Of a stretch of DNA of 33,574 nt, positions 16,250 through 25,084 are shown piece after piece. The stretch comes from Flavobacteriaceae bacterium (GTDB taxonomy: Bacteria; Bacteroidota; Bacteroidia; Flavobacteriales; Flavobacteriaceae): positions 1-33,574 of the forward strand of contig PACV01000014.1 in NCBI GenBank assembly GCA_002702875.1, in the 5' to 3' direction. Numbering within the stretch: the stretch's first letter is position 1; every line of letters starts with the position of its first letter. Both the position numbers and the translations under genes were made by a program. A model generated the notes under the pieces. It saw nothing but the letters and a program-made list of their open reading frames with translations, did no database searches and was not told the origin of the DNA.

Positions 16250-16579
16250 ATGATAAAAGTTTCTGAGTCTGCTAAATTAAAAGTAAGTTCACTAATGAAA
16301 GATGAAGGTTTTGACCCTATGGTTGATTTCGTCAGAGTTGGAGTGAAAAGTGGTGGTTGCTCAGGTTTATCATATGAATTAAAATTTGATAAATTAAAAT
16401 TAGACGACGATAAAATTTACACTGATAACAGCGTAAGAATTTTAGTTGATAAAAAAAGTTTACTATACTTAATTGGTACTACACTTGAATATTCTGGAGG
16501 ATTAAATGGTAAAGGTTTTGTTTTTAATAATCCAAATGCTAACAGAACATGTGGATGTGGAGAAAGTTTTTCACTTTAA
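16250..16579 (+). CDS. sufA: HesB/IscA/SufA-type iron-sulfur cluster carrier
   Basis: An A-type carrier (109 aa) that receives Fe-S clusters from the SufBCD scaffold and passes them to target proteins. The three conserved cysteines are present: C37 in SGGCSGLSYEL and the C-terminal pair C101/C103 in TCGCGESF. The ATG at 16250 gives MIKVSESAKLKVSSLM, the normal family start. A TTG at 16220 lies in the -7 element and is rejected. It is the first gene of an eight-gene operon whose members are separated by at most 11 bases. It could also be named erpA or iscA, but its place at the head of sufBCDSE supports sufA. Confidence 0.92.
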   Translation: MIKVSESAKLKVSSLMKDEGFDPMVDFVRVGVKSGGCSGLSYELKFDKLKLDDDKIYTDNSVRILVDKKSLLYLIGTTLEYSGGLNGKGFVFNNPNANRTCGCGESFSL

Positions 16580-16590
16580 ATTAATATAAT

Positions 16591-18036
16591 ATGGGTTATA
16601 CTGAAGAGGAATTAAAGAAAGAATTAGAGACAAAAGAGTATGAGTATGGGTTTTATACTGATATTGAGTCGGACACGTTTGAAATTGGTTTAAATGAGGA
16701 TGTAATAAAAAAAATTTCCAAAAGAAAAGATGAGCCTAAATGGATGACTGAATGGAGACTTTCTGCATATAAAGTTTGGAAAGAAATGGATGAACCTAAT
16801 TGGGCTAATGTAAAATATAATAAACCAGATTATCAAGCAATATCATATTATTCTGCTCCAAAAGGAAAACCGAAGTATGACAGTTTAGATGAGGTTGACC
16901 CAGAGTTAATTAAAACTTTTAATAAACTTGGAATTTCTATCGATGAGCAAAAAAAATTAACTGGAGTTGCAGTTGATATTGTAATGGACTCGGTTTCAGT
17001 TGCTACTACATTTAGAGACACGTTGGCTAAGAAGGGGATAATTTTTTGTTCTATATCTGAAGCCATTAAAAGTTACCCAGAGTTAGTTAAAAGATATTTA
17101 GGCACTGTAATTCCGCCCAAAGACAATTACTTTGCTGCATTGAATTCTGCTGTCTTTTCTGATGGATCTTTTTGTTACATACCTAAAGGAGTTAGGTGTC
17201 CAATGGAATTATCAACTTATTTTAGAATTAATCAAGCTGGAACTGGCCAATTTGAAAGAACTTTGGTTATAGCTGATGAATCAAGCTACGTAAGTTATTT
17301 GGAAGGTTGTACTGCTCCTTCGAGAGATGAAAATCAATTACATGCTGCGGTAGTTGAATTGATTGCTTTAGATGATGCCGAGATAAAATATTCCACAGTT
17401 CAAAATTGGTATCCTGGAGACAAAAAAGGCAAAGGAGGCGTGTTTAACTTTGTAACTAAAAGAGGTATTTGTCATAATAGATCAAAAATTTCTTGGACGC
17501 AAGTTGAGACTGGTTCTGCTGTTACATGGAAGTACCCGTCATGCATTCTAAAAGGTGATAAATCTATAGGTGAATTCTACTCTATTGCTGTGACTAATAA
17601 TTTTCAACAAGCTGATACTGGAACTAAGATGATACATTTGGGTAAAAACACTAAAAGTACTATTATTTCAAAAGGAATATCTGCCGGGCAATCTCAAAAC
17701 AGCTATAGGGGATTGGTAAAAATAAGTCCTAGAGCAAAAAACGCTAGGAATTTTTCTCAGTGCGACTCTCTTTTAATGGGAAATAAGTGTGGAGCTCATA
17801 CATTTCCATACATTGAGGCAAAAAATAATACATCTCAAATTGAACATGAAGCTACCACTAGTAAGATTGGAGAAGATCAAATTTTCTATTGTAACCAAAG
17901 AGGTATAGATACCGAAAAAGCAATCGCATTGATAGTTAACGGTTTTAGCAAGGAAGTACTTAATAAGTTGCCAATGGAATTTGCAATTGAGGCTCAAAAA
18001 TTACTAGAAATATCTCTTGAAGGTTCAGTAGGTTAA
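16591..18036 (+). CDS. sufB: Fe-S cluster scaffold protein SufB
   Basis: SufB (481 aa) is the core scaffold subunit of the SufBC2D complex, on which sulfur and iron are assembled. The N-terminal part includes [18 protein letters not shown], then the beta-helix domain with [61 protein letters not shown] and [20 protein letters not shown], and the SufC-binding end [20 protein letters not shown]. The run of conserved landmarks over the full length, without gaps, makes this one of the best-conserved proteins in the window. It follows sufA by 11 bases and precedes sufC by 10. Confidence 0.97.
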   Translation: MGYTEEELKKELETKEYEYGFYTDIESDTFEIGLNEDVIKKISKRKDEPKWMTEWRLSAYKVWKEMDEPNWANVKYNKPDYQAISYYSAPKGKPKYDSLDEVDPELIKTFNKLGISIDEQKKLTGVAVDIVMDSVSVATTFRDTLAKKGIIFCSISEAIKSYPELVKRYLGTVIPPKDNYFAALNSAVFSDGSFCYIPKGVRCPMELSTYFRINQAGTGQFERTLVIADESSYVSYLEGCTAPSRDENQLHAAVVELIALDDAEIKYSTVQNWYPGDKKGKGGVFNFVTKRGICHNRSKISWTQVETGSAVTWKYPSCILKGDKSIGEFYSIAVTNNFQQADTGTKMIHLGKNTKSTIISKGISAGQSQNSYRGLVKISPRAKNARNFSQCDSLLMGNKCGAHTFPYIEAKNNTSQIEHEATTSKIGEDQIFYCNQRGIDTEKAIALIVNGFSKEVLNKLPMEFAIEAQKLLEISLEGSVG

Positions 18037-18046
18037 AATAAAAAAT

Positions 18047-18796
18047 ATGTTAAAAATAAATAATTTACATGCATCAGCAGATGGAAGAATAATTTTAAAG
18101 GGGATTAATTTAAATGTCAATCCTGGAGAGGTTCACGCTATAATGGGTCCAAATGGTTCTGGTAAAAGTACTTTTTCTTCTGTTATTGCTGGAAGTGATG
18201 ATTTTGATGTTACAAAAGGACAAATGTTATTTGACGACAATGATCTCTCAGATATGGATCCTGAATCTAGGGCTCATAGTGGAATTTTTTTATCATTCCA
18301 ATATCCAATTGAAATACCTGGCATCACTGTTACAAACTTTGTAAAAACTGCCATTAATTCTATAAGAAAGGCAAAAGGACTTGGTGATATGGATTCTTCA
18401 GATCTACTAAAAAAAATAAGAGAAAAGTCTAAACTTTTAGATATTGATTCTAGATTTTTGTCAAGGTCATTGAATGAGGGATTTTCTGGAGGTGAAAAAA
18501 AGAGAAATGAAATTTTTCAAATGGCTATGCTTGAACCTAGACTTTCAATACTTGATGAGACTGACTCTGGATTAGATATTGATGCTCTTAAGGTAGTAGC
18601 GAATGGTGTAAACCGTTTAAAAACTAGAGAAAATGCTACAATTGTAATTACTCACTACCAAAGACTATTAGATTATATTGTTCCTGATTTTGTTCATGTA
18701 ATGTTTGACGGACAAATTGTAAAGTCAGGTGATAAAAGTCTTGCTAAAAATTTAGAAGAAAAGGGTTATGATTGGATAAAAAAAGAACTTAACTAA
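18047..18796 (+). CDS. sufC: Fe-S assembly ATPase SufC
   Basis: An ABC-type ATPase (249 aa) that works with SufB and SufD in the cytoplasm; its dimerisation drives conformational change of the scaffold and is not a transport function. The Walker A is GPNGSGKST (34-42). The Q-loop region is FLSFQYPIEIPG, the signature is GFSGGEKKRNEIFQ, and Walker B with switch is LSILDETDSGLDIDAL (DE for DEAD-type hydrolysis, with the SufC-specific DETDSGLD). The H-loop is in VITHYQRLL. The length is typical. It is followed by sufD after one base, suggesting translational coupling. Confidence 0.97.
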   Translation: MLKINNLHASADGRIILKGINLNVNPGEVHAIMGPNGSGKSTFSSVIAGSDDFDVTKGQMLFDDNDLSDMDPESRAHSGIFLSFQYPIEIPGITVTNFVKTAINSIRKAKGLGDMDSSDLLKKIREKSKLLDIDSRFLSRSLNEGFSGGEKKRNEIFQMAMLEPRLSILDETDSGLDIDALKVVANGVNRLKTRENATIVITHYQRLLDYIVPDFVHVMFDGQIVKSGDKSLAKNLEEKGYDWIKKELN

Positions 18797-18797
18797 A

Positions 18798-20114
18798 ATG
18801 GAACTCAAGGAAAAATTAATTTCCTCATTTGTTGCATTTGAGGAAGAAATGGACCTAAATACTAGGGTCCATAAGATTAGGTCAAAAAATTTTGATCATT
18901 TTGAAAAAACTGGTTTCCCTTCAAAGAAAGATGAAGAATGGAAATATACATCTCTTGACAATTTATTAAAAAAAAATTATAGAATTTTTACCAAAGAGGA
19001 ATTTGCAATTGAGTTAAAGGAAGTTAAAAAGTTTTTTTTGTATGAATTAGATACATATAAAATTGTATTTATTGATGGAATATATAGTCCCTTTTTATCT
19101 GATACTACTCATGACGGGATTGACGTTTGTCTTCTTTCTGCAGCACTAAATAAAAATAAGTATGAAAAAATAATAAATAATTATTTTGATAAAATTACCC
19201 ATAAATCTGATTCTCTTACAACACTAAATACTTCATTTACTAAGGAAGGTGCTTATATTTTTATCCCAAAATCAGTTTCATCTGAAAAACCAATCGAAAT
19301 AGTTCATTTTTCCTCTGGAAAACAAGGTAATTTATTTTTACAACCCAGAAATTTAATTATTTTAGAAGAAAATTCAACTGCCCAAATAATTGAGAGACAT
19401 CAAAGTTTAGGTAAATCAGATGTTTTAACTAATTCAGTAACTGAAATCTTTTTGAATGAGAGGTCAGTTTTGGATTATTACAAAATTCAAAACGACTCAT
19501 TAAATTCCTCACTAATTGACAATACTTATTTATCTCAAATGGCTCGAAGTAATGCAAGTGTTCACACATTTTCATTTGGTGGAAATCTAACTAGAAATAA
19601 TCTAAATTTTCATCAGTTTGGAGAATTTATTCAATCAACTATGAAGGGAATTACTATTTTACAAGGTACTCAACATGTTGATCATCATACTCTTGTTAAG
19701 CACTCTAATCCAAATTGTGAAAGTCATCAAGATTATAAAGGCATTTTTTCAAATAATTCTGTTGGAGTTTTCAATGGAAAAATATACGTCGATAAAATTG
19801 CCCAAAAAACTAATGCTTTTCAACAAAACAACAATTTGCTTTTAGACAGAAATTCAACAATTAACACAAAACCCCAACTTGAAATTTTTGCTGATGATGT
19901 CAAATGTTCTCACGGTTGCACTGTTGGACAATTAGATAATAATTCATTATTTTATTTGAGATCTAGGGGAATTCCAAAGAAAGAAGCAAAAGCGCTTTTG
20001 ACTTATGCTTTTGCAAATAACGTACTTGAGAGCGTTAAAATACCAATATTGAAAAAAAGAATTAAATCTTTAATAGCAAACAAGTTAGGTGTTAACCTGG
20101 TATATGATTTATAG
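18798..20114 (+). CDS. sufD: Fe-S assembly protein SufD
   Basis: SufD (438 aa) is the SufB paralogue that completes the SufBC2D scaffold and is needed for iron acquisition by the complex. It has an N-terminal helical part containing GFPSKKDEEWKYTSLDNLL, a hallmark of SufD. The beta-helix domain follows with VDHHTLVKHSNPNCESHQ and DYKGIFSNNSVGVFNGKIYV (the conserved histidine is in the former). The C-terminal SufC-binding portion is CSHGCTVGQLDNNSLFYLRS and RGIPKKEAKALL. It is less conserved than SufB, as is usual. One base separates it from sufC and eight from sufS. Confidence 0.96.
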   Translation: MELKEKLISSFVAFEEEMDLNTRVHKIRSKNFDHFEKTGFPSKKDEEWKYTSLDNLLKKNYRIFTKEEFAIELKEVKKFFLYELDTYKIVFIDGIYSPFLSDTTHDGIDVCLLSAALNKNKYEKIINNYFDKITHKSDSLTTLNTSFTKEGAYIFIPKSVSSEKPIEIVHFSSGKQGNLFLQPRNLIILEENSTAQIIERHQSLGKSDVLTNSVTEIFLNERSVLDYYKIQNDSLNSSLIDNTYLSQMARSNASVHTFSFGGNLTRNNLNFHQFGEFIQSTMKGITILQGTQHVDHHTLVKHSNPNCESHQDYKGIFSNNSVGVFNGKIYVDKIAQKTNAFQQNNNLLLDRNSTINTKPQLEIFADDVKCSHGCTVGQLDNNSLFYLRSRGIPKKEAKALLTYAFANNVLESVKIPILKKRIKSLIANKLGVNLVYDL

Positions 20115-20122
20115 TACTCGAC

Positions 20123-21334
20123 ATGGATATTGAAAAAATAAGAAAAGATTTTCCAATACTTAGTAGAAAAATCAAAGGAAATGATTTGATCTATTTTGAT
20201 AATGCTGCAACTTCCCAGACACCTATTCAAGTTATTAATAAAATTTCTGAATATTATTCTAAATACAATTCAAATATTCACAGAGGTGTACATTTTTTGA
20301 GCCAAGAGGCTACATCCGAATATGAGTTAGTCCGTGAAAAAATCAAAAATCACTTTAATATTGCAAAAAAAAAAGAGGTTATTTTTACATCTGGTACAAC
20401 TCACGGTATTAATCTTATTGCCTCGGGGTATTCAAATATTTTGCAAAAAGGGGATGAGATAATAGTTTCAAATCTAGAACATCACTCTAATATTGTTCCT
20501 TTACAAATGTTAGCTGAGAAGACAAGTTCAATTTTAAAGGTTATACCAATGAATTTGTCTGGTGATTTAGATCTAAAAGCATATAAAAAATTACTTAATA
20601 ATAAAACCAAATTAGTTTTTGTTAATCATGTTTCAAATTCTCTTGGGACAATTAATCCAATCAAAGAAATAATTAAAGAAGCGCATATTCATGATGCAAA
20701 AGTTTTGATTGATGGTGCACAATCCGCCCCTCATTTTAAAACAGATCTAATTGATTTGAATGCTGATTTTTATGTCACATCAGCCCACAAACTTTGTGGC
20801 CCAACAGGTATTGGTTTTTTATATGGTAAGGAGGTGCTATTAAATGAGCTACCTCCTTATCAAGGTGGAGGAGAAATGATTTCCGAAGTTACATTTGAGA
20901 AAACATCATATGCAGATTTACCTCACAAATTTGAGGCAGGAACACCAAACATATCAGGTGTTATTGCTTTTGGTGCAGCTTTAGATTATCTAAATGGAAT
21001 TGGTTTAAAAGAAATTGAAAACTATGAAAATGAATTATTGAAATATGCAACTAGAAAGTTAAAAGAAGTTAAGGGATTGAGGATTTTTGGTGAAGCTAAA
21101 AATAAAATTTCCGTTATTTCCTTTAATATAGAAAGTATTCATCCATACGATTTAGGAAGCATATTAGATAAAATGGGTATAGCTGTTCGAACTGGGCAAC
21201 ATTGTGCTCAGCCTGTAATGGATTTTTATCAAATTCCAGGAACAGTTAGGGTATCATTTTCTTTTTACAATACAAAAAAAGAAATAGATTTTTTAATTTT
21301 GGCTATTAATAAAGCAATTAAAATGTTATCATAA
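20123..21334 (+). CDS. sufS: Cysteine desulfurase SufS
   Basis: A PLP-dependent group II cysteine desulfurase (403 aa) that takes sulfur from L-cysteine as an enzyme persulfide. The PLP-stacking histidine is in EHHSN (119-123), the phosphate/pyridine-binding Asp in LIDGAQ (D197), and the Schiff-base lysine in TSAHKLCGPTG (K223). The persulfide cysteine is in RTGQHCAQP (C361), in the short-loop context of group II enzymes. These enzymes are stimulated by SufE, and sufE follows after one base. The N-terminal MDIEKIRKDFPIL is the usual start. Confidence 0.97.
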   Translation: MDIEKIRKDFPILSRKIKGNDLIYFDNAATSQTPIQVINKISEYYSKYNSNIHRGVHFLSQEATSEYELVREKIKNHFNIAKKKEVIFTSGTTHGINLIASGYSNILQKGDEIIVSNLEHHSNIVPLQMLAEKTSSILKVIPMNLSGDLDLKAYKKLLNNKTKLVFVNHVSNSLGTINPIKEIIKEAHIHDAKVLIDGAQSAPHFKTDLIDLNADFYVTSAHKLCGPTGIGFLYGKEVLLNELPPYQGGGEMISEVTFEKTSYADLPHKFEAGTPNISGVIAFGAALDYLNGIGLKEIENYENELLKYATRKLKEVKGLRIFGEAKNKISVISFNIESIHPYDLGSILDKMGIAVRTGQHCAQPVMDFYQIPGTVRVSFSFYNTKKEIDFLILAINKAIKMLS

Positions 21335-21335
21335 T

Positions 21336-21761
21336 TTGAACTCTATAAGTAAAATACAAAAAGAATTAGTTGAGGAGTTTTCATTCTTTGAGGACTGGAT
21401 GCAAAGATATGAGCATATGATTGATCTGGGAAAATCTTTACCTCTAATTAAAGAGAAATATAAAACAGACGATAATATTATAAAAGGTTGTCAAAGTAAA
21501 GTTTGGATGCATGCTGAATTAGAGGAAACAAAATTGATTTTTACGGCTGACAGTGATGCAATTATTACTAAGGGTATAATTGCAATTTTAATAAGAGTTT
21601 TTTCAAAACAACACCCGGATGAAATACTTAATGCTGACACAAAATTTATTGACCAAATTGGTTTAAAAGAACACTTATCTCCAACTAGAGCTAATGGCTT
21701 GGTTTCTATGATTAAACAAATCAAAATGTATGCATTGGCATATAAAACTCAAATAAACTAA
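21336..21761 (+). CDS. sufE: Sulfur-transfer protein SufE
   Basis: SufE (141 aa) accepts the persulfide from SufS on its own cysteine and delivers it to SufB. The reactive cysteine is C52 in IKGCQSKVWM, the conserved SufE motif. The preceding VEEFSFFEDWMQRYEHMIDLG is the typical N-terminal helix, and SPTRANGLVSMI is conserved near the C-terminus. There is no ATG at the beginning; TTG at 21336, one base after the sufS stop, is the most likely start and gives the normal length. Close packing with sufS and the next gene shows membership of the operon. Confidence 0.95.
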   Translation: MNSISKIQKELVEEFSFFEDWMQRYEHMIDLGKSLPLIKEKYKTDDNIIKGCQSKVWMHAELEETKLIFTADSDAIITKGIIAILIRVFSKQHPDEILNADTKFIDQIGLKEHLSPTRANGLVSMIKQIKMYALAYKTQIN

Positions 21762-21762
21762 T

Positions 21763-22092
21763 ATGGAGCAGAATAAAAAAAATAATTCTGTGCCTCTTGG
21801 TGATGAAATTGTGAAAGTTTTAAAATCAATTTTTGATCCAGAAATCCCTGTTGATATATATGAACTTGGACTAATTTATGATGTTTTTGTTAATGAAGAT
21901 AATGATGTTAAAATTGTAATGACTTTAACATCTCCAAATTGTCCTGTTGCTGAAAGTTTACCCCAAGAAGTTAAAGAAAAAGTTAGCTCCATTAATTTAG
22001 TTAATGAAGTTGAAATTGAAATGACCTTTGAACCTCCTTGGTCTAAAGATTTAATGAGTGAGGAAGCTAAGCTTGAATTAGGTTTATTATAA
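21763..22092 (+). CDS. MIP18/DUF59-family Fe-S assembly protein (SufT/PaaD-like)
   Basis: A 109-aa protein of the MIP18 (formerly DUF59) family, whose members help mature Fe-S proteins. It contains the conserved DPEIPVDIYELGLIYDV (26-42) and the cysteine-containing TLTSPNCPVAESLP, followed by EMTFEPPWSKDLMSEEAKLELG. This C-terminal PPW..D.MSE..K..LG pattern is the one seen in SUF-linked members. It lies one base after sufE and two bases before the DUF2480 gene. It is likely an accessory factor in cluster trafficking rather than a phenylacetate oxygenase subunit, because no paa genes are near. The exact step is unknown. Confidence 0.9.
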   Translation: MEQNKKNNSVPLGDEIVKVLKSIFDPEIPVDIYELGLIYDVFVNEDNDVKIVMTLTSPNCPVAESLPQEVKEKVSSINLVNEVEIEMTFEPPWSKDLMSEEAKLELGLL

Positions 22093-22094
22093 CT

Positions 22095-22604
22095 ATGAAA
22101 GAAAAAATAATTAATAGAGTAAACTCAAGCCCTCTTATTTTGATTGATTTAGAGGAATTTTATCCTAAAAATAAAATGCTGGTATTTGACATAAGTCTAT
22201 GGCTTGACCAAGGTTTCGTTCTAAGAGAAAAAGAATTTAGAGAAAAAGCAAAAAATTTTAATTGGGAGAAATTTAGAAATCAATTTGTTGCAATTAAATG
22301 CGAATCAAAAGCGATAATTCCATCTTGGGCATCTATGTTAGTTTCAATGTATTTAAATAGAGTATCAAAAAAAGTAGTTTACGGTTCAATTGAAAATCTT
22401 AAGGAGCAAGTTTTTAATGATATTATATCAAAAATTGATTTCAATAAATACAAGGATAAACCTGTTATTATTAAGGGATGTACTAATAAAAAAATTCCGG
22501 AAAATGCTTATATACAGTTATTTAATAGACTTCAATTAGTTGCAAAGAGTATTTTTTACGGAGAAGCCTGTTCTTCAGTCCCTTTATTTAAAACACAAAA
22601 ATAA
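22095..22604 (+). CDS. DUF2480 family protein, last gene of the suf operon
   Basis: A 169-aa protein that I place in the DUF2480 family of Bacteroidota from its overall pattern. That pattern is IINRVNSSPLILIDLEEFYP at the start, then LREKEFREKAKNFNWEKF, AIKCESKAIIPSWASMLVSMY, VIIKGCTNKKIPENAYIQL and ACSSVPLFK at the end. It is soluble with no signal peptide. Cysteines occur in KCES, KGCTNKK and EACSSVP, which could bind a metal or cluster, but nothing in the sequence proves it. The start codon is two bases after the preceding stop, so it is in the suf operon. The function is not established; the context suggests a role in Fe-S assembly specific to this phylum. Confidence 0.85.
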   Translation: MKEKIINRVNSSPLILIDLEEFYPKNKMLVFDISLWLDQGFVLREKEFREKAKNFNWEKFRNQFVAIKCESKAIIPSWASMLVSMYLNRVSKKVVYGSIENLKEQVFNDIISKIDFNKYKDKPVIIKGCTNKKIPENAYIQLFNRLQLVAKSIFYGEACSSVPLFKTQK

Positions 22605-22625
22605 TAACTACAAATTAATTATTGA

Positions 22626-23921
22626 TTGGAAAATAAAAATATATTAATAATTACTTACTATTGGCCTCCATCAGGAGGGTCAGGTGTTCAAAGGTGGGTT
22701 TATTTTTCTAAATACTTAAAAAAGTTTGGTTGGAATCCAATGGTATTAACAGTTTCACCAAAAAAAGCTTCTTACAGAAATTTTGATGAAAGTCTATCAG
22801 ATATTGTTAAAGAAATTAAAGTAACAACTACTAATACACTCGAGCCATTAAAAATTTTTTCAAGATTAACAAAGAATAGTGAAAGAGAGGGAATTCCTTC
22901 TGGAGAAATTAATAATAGTAACATTTTCTTAAAATTTTTTTCATTTGTACGTGGTAATTTTTTTATACCTGACGCAAGGATTGGTTGGGGCTTCTACGCA
23001 AAGAAGGCTGCAGCTAATATTATAAAAAGGGAAAAAATAAAATATCTAATTACTACTGGCCCTCCTCATTCAACTCATCTAATAGGTTTAAAATTATTTA
23101 AAAATTTTAATTTAAAATGGATAGTTGACTTCAGAGATCCTTGGAGCGAAATTTTTTATAATAAGGATTTATTTAGATTACCTATCTCTATAAAAAGAGA
23201 TATGAATTATGAAAAAAAGGTTTTGGCAAACGCTTCAGCAGTGTTAACTTCATCTGATGACGAATTTCACAATTTATTAATGAATAAAATTAAATCAAAA
23301 CAAAACTTTTACTCAATTAAAAATGGTTTTGACAAGGAACTTTTTAAAACATTAAAGTATAAAAAATCAAATCTTTTTAAAATAGTTCATACAGGTAATC
23401 TGACAAATAAGCAATCATATAAACAATTTATAAATGTACTTTTAAAAGTTTCTAATCAGTATTCTGAGAATTTTATTGAGTTAATTTTTGCTGGAAATAT
23501 ATCTAAAAAAATATTAAATGAATTTCAAAAAAAATTACCGAAGATAAAAACTAAGTTTATTGGATATATTAGTCACAAAAAGTCTGTTAAACTAATAAAG
23601 GATTCATGTTTATTAGTAAATTTTGTTTACAAATCAGCTGAAAAGCTAACTATTTCAGGTAAAATATATGAGTATATGGCAGCTAATTCACCAATTCTTT
23701 GTTTTGGTGATAAAAATAGTATGATTGGAAAATTATTGTTAGAAGGAGAAAATTCTCTAGTTACTGATGGAAATAATAAAAAAAAAACTTACAAATTTTT
23801 TAATAATCTTATAGTTAATTGGAAGAGGGGTAGAAAAAATTCTAATAAATTTAAAAATATTGATCTTTATTCAAGAGAAAATTTAACTAAGAAATTAGTA
23901 AAAGTTTTAAATGAAATATAA
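22626..23921 (+). CDS. Glycosyltransferase family 4-like protein
   Basis: A GT-B fold glycosyltransferase (431 aa), probably transferring a sugar from a nucleotide donor to a surface polysaccharide, lipid or similar acceptor. The N-terminal Rossmann half begins ILIITYYWPPSGGSGVQRWV, with the glycine-rich acceptor loop of GT4 enzymes. WIVDFRDPWSE (near 176-186) is conserved in this branch. The donor-binding half has IVHTGNL and SGKIYEYMAANSPILCFG, where Glu of YEYM is the expected donor-binding acid. The start appears to be TTG at 22626, since no ATG precedes the conserved strand. It lies 21 bases after the suf operon and may be read through from it, but has no obvious functional link. Its 3' end abuts nadD with no gap. 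Confidence 0.85.
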   Translation: MENKNILIITYYWPPSGGSGVQRWVYFSKYLKKFGWNPMVLTVSPKKASYRNFDESLSDIVKEIKVTTTNTLEPLKIFSRLTKNSEREGIPSGEINNSNIFLKFFSFVRGNFFIPDARIGWGFYAKKAAANIIKREKIKYLITTGPPHSTHLIGLKLFKNFNLKWIVDFRDPWSEIFYNKDLFRLPISIKRDMNYEKKVLANASAVLTSSDDEFHNLLMNKIKSKQNFYSIKNGFDKELFKTLKYKKSNLFKIVHTGNLTNKQSYKQFINVLLKVSNQYSENFIELIFAGNISKKILNEFQKKLPKIKTKFIGYISHKKSVKLIKDSCLLVNFVYKSAEKLTISGKIYEYMAANSPILCFGDKNSMIGKLLLEGENSLVTDGNNKKKTYKFFNNLIVNWKRGRKNSNKFKNIDLYSRENLTKKLVKVLNEI

Positions 23922-24506
23922 TTAAATATATAAGTTATTATTCTTGATGTAAGTAATAGTATCTTTTGAAATATATTCTTCTAAGGAATCTCCAGATTTT
24001 ATTTTTCGTCTAATTATATCTGATGATATATCAAAAAAACTTCCCTTTAAGAACGTAACTGAATTGTATTTTATTAAAAATGAATTCTTTTCTTCTCCGT
24101 ATCTTGGGTAAATTAACAGCTTGTATTTTGTCAATATTTTCTCATAATCTTTCCATTTATTAAAATATTTAAAATTGTCAGACCCCATTATTAAATAGAA
24201 TTTTTTTTTTGGATAAATATTTTCCAATTTAGAAATAGTATCAAATGTATAATTTGGTTTTTTCATACCAAACTCAATATCACTGGGAATCATATTTTTA
24301 TATTTTTTGGTTGCTAGTTTAAGTATTTCATATCTATGATTAACCTCTAATAAAATATTTTTGCTTTCTATTTTGAATGGATTTAGAGGGCTTAAAATAA
24401 ACAATACTTTATTTAATTTTTGTTCACTCAACACATATTTTGCAATGTTAATATGACCTTTGTGTACTGGATTAAAAGATCCAAAGAAAAGACCGATTTT
24501 TTCCAT
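23922..24506 (-). CDS. nadD: Nicotinate-nucleotide adenylyltransferase
   Basis: NadD (194 aa from ATG 24506) adenylates nicotinic acid mononucleotide, the penultimate step of NAD synthesis. The nucleotidyltransferase motif GSFNPVHKGH (9-18, the (H/T)xGH site) and the C-terminal FDISSDIIRRKIKSG (the ISxTxIR-type motif, here SSDIIR) are present, with IMGSDNFKYFNKW between them. The ATG at 24506 gives MEKIGLFFGSFNP, the family start. A TTG three codons earlier, directly after the gmk stop, is the alternative. It is the last gene of the yicC-gmk-nadD set. Confidence 0.94.
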   Translation of the reverse strand: MEKIGLFFGSFNPVHKGHINIAKYVLSEQKLNKVLFILSPLNPFKIESKNILLEVNHRYEILKLATKKYKNMIPSDIEFGMKKPNYTFDTISKLENIYPKKKFYLIMGSDNFKYFNKWKDYEKILTKYKLLIYPRYGEEKNSFLIKYNSVTFLKGSFFDISSDIIRRKIKSGDSLEEYISKDTITYIKNNNLYI

Positions 24507-24515
24507 TATTTTCAA

Positions 24516-25082
24516 TTATTTTGTGAAAGAAGTAATTTTATCTAAAATTATTTTTTGTGCTTTTTCTAAATTATCATTTTCAATTATAACATCATAATAT
24601 TTTGAATACAGCATTTCTTTATGAGCTTTATCAATCCTTATTGAAATGTCATTATCACTATCAGTCATTCTATTTCTTAATCTTTTCTCAAGCTCATTAA
24701 TTGATGGAGGTTTGATAAATATTGTAAAGGTTTTATCAGGTAATTTTTTTTTAATATTTAAACCTCCTTTAACATCAATGTCAATTAAAATAGATAAATT
24801 TAAGTTATTCAATCTTTCAATCTCAGACTTAAGAGTTCCGTAATAAATTCCATTGTATACCTCTTCATATTCAATAAATTCATTATTTCTAATTTTTTTT
24901 TTAAACTCATTTAAGGATAAAAAATAATAATCAATACCATTTTTTTCGTTTTTTCTAGGTAATCTTGATGTGGCAGATATTGCAAATCCAATTTTTTTTT
25001 CTTTTTTAAGAACAAAGTCAACTAATGATGACTTACCACTTCCAGAGGGACCTGAACAAACAATTATCTTCTCACTTTTCAT
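24516..25082 (-). CDS. gmk: Guanylate kinase
   Basis: GMP kinase (188 aa) makes GDP from GMP and ATP and feeds dGTP/GTP supply. The P-loop is GPSGSGKSS (11-19), and the GMP-binding region follows: SATSRLPRKNEKNGIDYYFLS with the conserved Arg residues and Tyr, then EYEEVYNGIYYGTLKSEIE. The lid Arg residues are in RLRNRMTDSDNDISIRI. Its length is slightly under the usual 200-210 because of a short C-terminus. It is two bases downstream of yicC and directly upstream of nadD, a conserved order in Bacteroidota. Confidence 0.96.
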   Translation of the reverse strand: MKSEKIIVCSGPSGSGKSSLVDFVLKKEKKIGFAISATSRLPRKNEKNGIDYYFLSLNEFKKKIRNNEFIEYEEVYNGIYYGTLKSEIERLNNLNLSILIDIDVKGGLNIKKKLPDKTFTIFIKPPSINELEKRLRNRMTDSDNDISIRIDKAHKEMLYSKYYDVIIENDNLEKAQKIILDKITSFTK

Positions 25083-25084
25083 GA

